Positions 33,206-40,064 of a DNA stretch of 40,064 bases are shown piece by piece. The stretch is from Pelargonium cotyledonis (lineage: Eukaryota > Streptophyta > Magnoliopsida > Geraniales > Geraniaceae): assembly GCA_036897625.1 (NCBI GenBank), contig JAYMTA010000116.1:1-40064 (forward strand), written 5' to 3'. Every line of letters begins with the position of its first letter. Position 1 is the stretch's first letter. The position numbers were made by a program, and so were the translations under genes. The notes under the pieces were generated by a model. The model did not search any database and had not been told where the DNA came from. It saw only the letters and a program-made list of their open reading frames with translations.

Positions 33206-36200
33206 ATGGACCGTGCCCGGAGATTCGCGAACCGGGCGGTTCTCCGGCGACTCATCTCCGACTCCAAGCACCACCCACGAACCACCACATATGATCTGTG
33301 CTCTGCTTCGTCTTCAAGGCATGGCTCGTCTCTATCTCCTTCTATTCTGAGACGAAATGCACCGACTGTAATTGGGTCTGCTCTTCACTCTCAGCTTAGA
33401 TCCATATCGGTCGATTCGCTTAAGCCCAGCGACACATTTGCTCGCCGCCATAACTCTGCGACCCCAGATGAGCAATCCAGGATGGCTCGGCTCTGTGGAT
33501 TTTCGAACCCAGATGCTCTCATCGATGCCACGGTACCGAAATCGATCCGAATCGGGTCCATGAAGTTCTCTAAGTTCGACGGAGGGCTGACGGAGAGCCA
33601 TATGATCGAGCACATGAAGTGCCTCGCTTCCAAGAACAAGGTGTTCAAGTCCTTCATCGGGATGGGCTATTACGGCACCTTCGTGCCGCCGGTGATCCTG
33701 AGGAACATTATGGAAAACCCAGGTTGGTACACGCAGTACACGCCGTACCAGGCCGAGATTTCGCAGGGCAGGCTCGAATCTCTGCTCAATTTCCAGACCA
33801 TGATCTCGGATCTGACGGCTCTGCCCATGTCCAACGCCTCCTTGCTCGACGAGGGCACGGCGGCGGCGGAGGCAATGGCCATGTGCAACAACATACAGAA
33901 AGGTAAAAAGAAGACCTTTTTGGTTGCCAGCAATTGTCACCCTCAGACCATTGATGTTTGCAGGACAAGGGCTGATGGGTTTGATCTCAAAGTTGTGTCT
34001 ATGGATGTTAAGGACTTTGATTATCAATCTGGTGATGTTTGTGGGGTTTTGGTTCAGTATCCGGGGACAGAAGGGGAGGTCTTGGACTATGAGGAGCTTA
34101 TAATAAATGCTCATAAACATGGGGTCAAGGTTGTGATGGCAACAGATCTTTTGGCATTGACAGTGTTGAAGCCTCCTGGCGAATTGGGGGCCGATATTGT
34201 TATTGGGTCTGCTCAGAGGTTTGGTGTGCCTATGGGTTATGGAGGTCCTCATGCTGGTTTCTTGGCTACTTCTCAGGAGTATAAGAGGATGATGCCAGGA
34301 AGGATTATTGGTGCCAGTGTTGATTCAACTGGACAGCCCGCTTTGCGCATGGCAATGCAGACTAGGGAGCAGCATATCCGGAGGGACAAGGCCACCAGCA
34401 ATATCTGCACTGCTCAGGTCTGGTTTGGTCATCTTTTCTGTTTCTTCAATTGCTTATTGGTAAAATTAGTATCAGTTGTCTAATCATGATATTGGAAAGC
34501 ATATATAGAAAGCATAGTGTTAGTGTGAATTTTGTGAGTAAGCTAAGATTTGATAAAAGGAAGACTTTTTCTTTCTTGAAATGTAGGCATTGCTTGCAAA
34601 CATGGCTGCTATGTATGCTGTTTACCATGGACCAGAAGGCCTAAAAACAATTGCAGAAAGAGTCCATGGTCTTGCTGCTACTTTTGCTTATGGGCTGAAG
34701 AAGCTAGGCACAGCAGAAGTTGAGGGCGTTTCCTTCTTTGATACGGTGAAGATCAAGTGCTCTGACTCAAAGGCAATTGCCGATGCCGCTTATGAAAAGG
34801 AGATGAATTTTCGGATTGTAGACTCAAATACCGTAAGTATTACTCAGTTAATGATTATTTCCTATTTAGTTCATTGCATAATAGATGATTTTGATTTTGG
34901 GATATTCAGATAACTGTTTCTTTTGATGAGACAACAACATTAGAGGATGTGGACCACCTATTCCAATTGTTTTCTAATGGCAAGCCTGTAAGTCAATATT
35001 CCCTTTCCTTATGTTTCTTACGTGACAATGTGTTAAGGTATTCTCACTGTCAAAGAATTTAAGCTCAACTCTTTACTCATGCCATGATCAGGTAACATTT
35101 ACTGCTGCTTCTCTTGCACCAGAGGTTGATTCCCTGATCCCACCTAGTCTTGTAAGAGAGAGTCCGTATCTCACTCATCCAATCTTCAACATGTAAGAGC
35201 CCAGCAACTCAAAACATTGGTAGTTTTCATTTATGAACCACTGACTTTTGTTATTGAATCAGGTACCATACAGAGCATGAAATGCTCAGATATATTCATA
35301 GGTTAGAAGCGAAGGATCTTTCGTTGTGCCATAGTATGATTCCCCTAGGATCTTGTACAATGAAGTTGAATGCAACAACAGAGATGATGCCCGTGACATG
35401 GCCTAGCTTTGCAAATATTCACCCTTTTGCACCACTTGAACAAGCCCAAGGGTATCAAGTAAGATTTTCCTTCTGTACCTATGATATTTTCTTTGAATGA
35501 TATTCCTTCTTAGAAAGTAACGCCACCAACTACATACTGAACATATTGGTTTTTCATTTTTCAAGGAAATGTTCAGTGATTTGGCAGAACTTTTATGTAC
35601 TGTCACCGGATTTGACTCATTCTCTTTGCAACCTAATGCTGGTGCGGCAGGAGAGTATGCTGGGCTTATGGTCATCCGTGCCTACCATATGGTAAGTTCA
35701 TGAGGTTCCCACATTTTCACGTGATCTGACTTTTCTGTTTGGTTTCCTTCATATCTTTGTTTTGCCTTCTAATTTCATTTTGGAGGTAAAAAGGTTTCCT
35801 TATTCTCATGCTTCATGTATTTTTAAATGGACAATGCAGGCCAGAGGAGATCACCATCGCAATGTTTGTATTATACCTACCTCAGCACATGGAACCAATC
35901 CAGCCAGTGCTGCAATGTGTGGAATGAAGATTGTTACTGTAGGGACTGATGCCAAAGGAAACATCAATATTGAAGAGATGAGAAAGGCTGCTGAAGCAAA
36001 TAGGGACAACCTATCTGCTCTCATGGTAAATATAGTTTGTCAGCTGAATTTTTCATCTTTTTAGTTGCTTACTTTGTTGGATCAACTGAGAAATAACTTG
36101 AGCTTCTTGAAATATCTCCACTAGATATAGAGAATCTATGATTGTGATATTGACTATGTATAGGTTACGTATCCTTCCACTTTTGGTGTGTACGAAGAAG

Positions 36201-38101
36201 GCATTGATGAGATATGCAAGATAATTCATGACAACGGGGGTCAAGTTTACATGGATGGGGCTAACATGAATGCACAGGTTTGTTTCTGGCCAAGTTCTCA
36301 TCATGATTTGCAACTAATTGACTAATTTAAATGAAGAGGTATAATCATGAACTAATATTTCTTACTCGTTGTTTCTCAAATCATTGCAAGTCGATACAAT
36401 TCTCCTTAAAAACTGGAATTCACGACTTTGCCTCATCTTACATACAATCTTTCCCATTACAGGTTGGTTTAACTAGCCCGGGTTGGATTGGAGCAGATGT
36501 CTGCCATCTTAACTTGCATAAAACATTTTGCATTCCCCATGGTGGAGGAGGTCCTGGCATGGGTCCTATTGGTGTCAAGAAGCACTTGGCACCATATTTG
36601 CCATCACATCCTGTGGTAAGACAATTTAGTCTGCTAAACTAGGCATAGCTTCTTCACAACTGAACAGTCCAAATGACTTGCAAGTTGCAAATGGATTTTT
36701 GTTTTTCCTTTCCTTTCCTCTTTTCAATTTCAGAAGTATCTTTTAAGTTCTAGTTCAATGCATGCATGATCTTTGGTTAATACTCTTCTATTTGTCTTTC
36801 ATAGGTATCTACAGGTGGCATACCAGCACCAGAGAACGCTCAGCCTCTCGGAACAATTTCAGCTGCACCTTGGGGCTCGGCTCTTATTTTGCCAATTTCG
36901 TATACGTACATAGCTATGATGGGATCTAAGGGACTGACTGAAGCCTCAAAAACAGCCATCTTGAATGCAAACTACATGGCAAAACGATTGGAGGTTCTTC
37001 ATTATCCTCTATATACTGTTTGATTCACTTTTACATCTTTCTTGCTGATAATTAAAACGTGCCACCTTCAAGACACGTATTGATTAGTGGAGCTTTATGT
37101 GCATAACTGAACTGGATTTTCTTGTGTCCTTGTTGTCTTGGTACAGAACCATTACCCAATACTATTCAGGGGAACAAATGGAACAGTTGCCCATGAATTC
37201 ATTGTTGATTTGAGGGGATTCAAGGTATGTTATGTTGAACACTTATTGTTTCTGTGTGCTAGACAAAAGCTAATATTGAATGATGTTATGACTATAGATC
37301 ACTGCTGGCATAGAGGCTGAAGAAGTTGCCAAGCGTCTCATGGATTATGGGTTTCATGGACCAACAATGTCATTCCCAGTTCCTGGAACACTTATGATTG
37401 AACCCACAGAAAGTGAAAGCAAGGTGTCTTATCCAAGAATTGAGAGCCCCTTGTATCCCATCATCTGTTTCCGGTTTTGGTCTGACTTGTTAAATTCCTT
37501 TGCAGGCCGAGTTAGACAGGTTTTGTGATGCCCTTATCTCCATTAGAGAAGAAATTGCTGAAATTGAGAATGGGAAAGCTGATGCCAATAACAATGTTCT
37601 CAAGGTAAAACTCAAGACAATATGAAATAGTATTCTGGTAATTTGTTTTGTATCTGTTGTGACTGTGTGTGAAAGCGTTGAAATAGTGTCACTGTGTACT
37701 AGTGATTCCCAATTGATTGAAAACATGGTTTTAACCATGCAGGGTGCTCCGCATCCACCTTCACTGCTGATGGCGGATTCATGGACAAAACCATATTCGA
37801 GAGAGCGCGCAGCCTTCCCTGCTTCCTGGCTCCGAGCTTCTAAGTTCTGGCCGTCAACTGGTACCTTATTCTAATAATCTTCACCATTTCCTATCTTCAA
37901 TTTTGTTTAGACTTGCACCCATTATCCATAGTTTGTAAGCATAAGTCCTTTGGTATATTATGGAATGAATGGCTTATATTGATGTTGGTCGATACAGGTC
38001 GCATTGACAATGTGTATGGTGATCGCAACCTCATCTGCACCCTTCTTTCCCCATCGCAGATGGCTCAAGAACAAGCTGCTGTTGCCGAAGCAACTGCATA
38101 A
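33206..38101 (+). CDS. GLDP: Glycine decarboxylase P-protein, mitochondrial (EC 1.4.4.2)
   Basis: Fifteen exons: 33206-34417, 34587-34832, 34910-34987, 35092-35192, 35263-35458, 35566-35691, 35840-36025, 36164-36277, 36463-36615, 36805-36993, 37147-37224, 37298-37423, 37506-37604, 37743-37860, 37998-38101; 1041 aa, the usual length. The start [16 protein letters not shown] is an Arg-rich mitochondrial presequence. The mature part begins near [18 protein letters not shown]. The pyridoxal-phosphate lysine lies in [18 protein letters not shown] (about K773), with the glycine-rich GGGGPG after it. P-protein decarboxylates glycine and passes the aminomethyl group to lipoyl H-protein in the glycine cleavage complex, the key matrix step of photorespiration. 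The frame is open upstream of 33206, but without another ATG. No defect is visible. Confidence 0.97.
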
Positions 38102-38536
38102 TCTTATTTCCTGTTTCTCTTGTGAGAAGAATAATTATTTGCCACGTGAATCATTATTTGCCTCTATTGATACATAATGGATAAAAAATAATGATTCTGT
38201 TCTGATTTGTCTTTTGTCGAATGGTATAGTTTGATTTCTAAAAATGAATGGGAAAAATTCTGGAGTTGCATTACATAGCCTAGCCTGACTGTTACCTTCG
38301 AAATCAAAGACGCATACAAAAACTTCACATAATTGAGAGAGGAGAGAGCTGTTTATATTGATTAAGGTACAATACAAAAAAGTTAACACAAAAAAAAAAT
38401 GGTGAATGGCAGTTAAATTAACAACATAATAGTAACAAACAAAAACTAATTTGAGTTCATACACTATCGCAAAGACAATCCTTAACATATCACATTTGTG
38501 ACAATTTCTCAATCTCTATGAATAATAGCTTCATCT
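38102..38536. other. Convergent 3' intergenic region
   Basis: This 435-bp AT-rich gap separates the stop codons of the P-protein gene (+) and the EER5-like gene (-). It should hold both 3' untranslated regions. A minus-strand frame across it is Ile/Phe/Tyr-rich and not credible as a protein. Confidence 0.5.
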
Positions 38537-39217
38537 CTATGAATTGACAGGTTTTCCATTTAATTTGGGGAAAGGATCTTGCTTGCTTAACACCACAACT
38601 TTACTTTTGTGTGCAAAGTATCCTTTCACCAGATTTTTGTATATTAGTATGGCCATAATACACTCCACCTACAAGTAGCAAAACATCGCTAGTCAGAGAG
38701 AGAGAGAGAGAGTGTTTCTATGATCGCAAGGGGAATCAGATATTACACGTACCTCATCCACATCCATGTCGATCTCAAGCCACTTCAATGCCTTAACAAT
38801 CACTTCCAACTTCACCAGGTGAGCTCTGTTTGGCTCCTTTTGCTTTTGGATGATGTAACTGCACAATTAAATGTAAAATTCCTAAATACATGTTGACATC
38901 AGCTCTATAATTAAATGGGATAGATAGACACACACACACAAAAACACAAGGCAACCTACATTTTCTTTACCAATCTTTGGTACACTTGGAGCTCAAGCTT
39001 CTCTAGGACAAGATACACCCCCGATCTCAAGAATCTGATCAAACAAAATAGATTCAGTATCATTCTTGGGCTTTTATATTTTACTACTTCATCTGTATAT
39101 ATTGATTCCCTTAGTTACGCCAATATGAAGGTACACATACCTGTCTTCGTGCTCTTGGAGAGCATGTCGAAGAAGACGAAGATCACCCCTCTTTAAAGCA
39201 AGCACAACATTTCTGTA
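38537..39217 (-). CDS. EER5: EER5/THP1 (PCID2-like) TREX-2 subunit, C-terminal part; gene continues beyond the right edge
   Basis: Four 3' exons are visible on the minus strand: 39141-39217, 38960-39034, 38753-38858 and 38537-38668, encoding about 130 C-terminal residues. They read YRNVVLALKRGDLRLLRH, then FLRSGVYLVLEKLELQVYQ, IYIIQKQKEPNRAHLVK, and VECIMAILIYKNLVKGYF with the end NGKPVNS. This is the PCI (winged-helix) domain of the PCID2/Thp1 family. In Arabidopsis, EER5/THP1 is a nuclear TREX-2 component in mRNA export and affects ethylene responses. Upstream exons are not found between 39218 and 40064, so a long intron must reach the edge; about two thirds of the protein lies outside. The intron between the last two exons carries an (AG)9 tract at 38695-38712. 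Confidence 0.9.
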
Positions 39218-40064
39218 CTGTGAAAGTAGTAAAAACATAATATTTAGGATCCACTGGCAAGATGCTCTGTCACTTAAATGCTCATAACCTATATAAAAAT
39301 TGTTGCCACTGAAGCGCGGCTATTAGTTGTTAATGAGAGCAGGCATAATTTGTTTGCTTGAACTTTTAGCACTTTTTATTCTGTATTCTAGATCAATAGT
39401 AAATGATTAGAAAGCACAACAAACACAAGAATGTTTCATCTCCATTGGATATAAACTCAAACATGTTTGCTGATAAACAAAGTCACAGCCGTCATTTGTT
39501 TTTTTCTTCATAATGAGACAAGCGCTCCATTTATCTGAAGGGTATTTCATAACCATCCAAGATATAATTTACTAATGTTGCTTCCTTGTAATAGGAGTAG
39601 GAGAAGAGGCTTGAAACTAAACAACAGAGACTGTAGAGTAGCCATATCGTTATTGCCTTATTGGTGAAGCAATTCACTAAATAATACAAAAGCCTAAATC
39701 ACAAGATATGGAGTAGCCTGATCATGTCTAAATCTCAGGGGAAACCATTGGAAGACACAGATGTTATAGCATTGCAATAGAACATGGACTGAGGCAAGAA
39801 AATCCTTTAATGGACAAGACCACACTCTTTTGCTCGATGAATGACAGCTGAGATCGCCTAGATCGGGAAACTAAATCTCCAGGTAATTTTCCTGTGAATA
39901 ATAGTCTTCTTCCCAAACTATGTTATCCCTACGATAGCAGTGCCCTTCATTTTCTCCAAGTTTTATTGATTCTCTTGCACAAAATTCTATGATTTTCTGC
40001 ATTGCTGCGGGACTATAGTTTTGCTCACCCTGTGTTGGGAGACAAGATCTAGCAGAAGGAATTT
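39218..40064. other. Presumed intron of the EER5-like gene reaching the window edge
   Basis: I searched the minus strand for the expected upstream family motifs (for example the LLEKYN-type segment preceding the PCI core) and found none, so this is probably intron. Most is AT-rich. From 39871 to the edge the minus strand is open and protein-like, described separately. Confidence 0.5.
39871..40064 (-). CDS. Partial open frame at the right edge, unrecognised
   Basis: The minus strand is open from the window edge to TAG at 39871-39873, 63 residues plus a partial codon. Composition is balanced and protein-like, with segments such as MQKIIEFCARESIKLGEN, GHCYRRDNIVWEED and YYSQENYLEI at the C terminus. 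It lacks a visible start because it is cut by the edge; an internal ATG is present. I do not recognise it. It lies within what should be an intron of the EER5-like gene on the same strand, so it could be an alternative terminal exon, a nested relic, or a chance frame. Confidence 0.25.
   Translation of the reverse strand, partial: IPSARSCLPTQGEQNYSPAAMQKIIEFCARESIKLGENEGHCYRRDNIVWEEDYYSQENYLEI

Noticed and set aside
33332..34252. 306-codon minus-strand frame
   Set aside because: It is the antisense shadow of the large first exon of the P-protein gene, whose sense translation matches a known enzyme along its full length.
8279..38101. Functional cluster of photosynthesis genes (GATA, STN7, P-protein)
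   Set aside because: They are interspersed with unrelated genes, lie tens of kilobases apart and show no shared promoter architecture. Chance proximity is the simpler explanation.
1..40064. tRNA genes, rRNA, CRISPR arrays, bacterial operons or a biosynthetic gene cluster
   Set aside because: The only tRNA-like signals are in SINEs. Genes are intron-rich nuclear plant genes of unrelated pathways. No direct-repeat spacer arrays are present.

Overview
This window is nuclear DNA from a flowering plant, most likely a core eudicot. Genes are split by many short AT-rich introns with GT..AG borders, intergenic DNA is AT-rich, and the proteins are plant families (B-class GATA factor, STN7 kinase, plant GH35 beta-galactosidase with C-terminal lectin domain, mitochondrial glycine decarboxylase P-protein). 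The species cannot be fixed from sequence alone. All gene models below were spliced by hand: exon lengths and phases were checked to stay open, and family memory was used to choose junctions.

Layout, left to right. 1-3.8 kb: gene-free AT-rich DNA with simple repeats. 3.8-5.4 kb (+): a CGA1/GNC-like GATA factor with a G-box/TATA promoter and a probable 39-codon upstream ORF. 5.4-8.0 kb: intergenic. 8.3-14.0 kb (+): a ten-exon STN7 thylakoid kinase behind a cluster of site II (TGGGCY) motifs. 14.9-16.7 kb (+): a two-exon small membrane protein. 17.6-21.5 kb (-): a 14-exon beta-galactosidase, carrying in its introns an intact tRNA-derived SINE with perfect 16-bp target duplications and a tiny poly(T) insertion flanked by direct repeats. 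23.2-27.8 kb (+): an unnamed, probably tail-anchored protein with a C2-like N terminus and a three-fold internal repeat. 28.7-31.9 kb (+): a GRWD1/HTD1-type WD40 protein, whose promoter contains a decayed second copy of the same SINE and a telo-box. 33.2-38.1 kb (+): a 15-exon glycine decarboxylase P-protein. 38.5 kb to the right edge (-): the 3' half of an EER5/THP1 (PCID2-like) TREX-2 gene, which continues beyond the window.

The genes are independent nuclear units, not an operon or an obvious biosynthetic cluster. Three concern photosynthetic metabolism (GATA greening factor, STN7 state-transition kinase, P-protein of photorespiration), but nothing in the sequence shows co-regulation. I did not find a clearly new multi-gene system. 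The most interesting items are local: the upstream ORF of the GATA gene, the 65-aa tandem repeat in the tail-anchored protein, the retroposon footprints in beta-galactosidase introns, the duplicated splice acceptor in STN7, and an unexplained protein-like ORF at the right edge.
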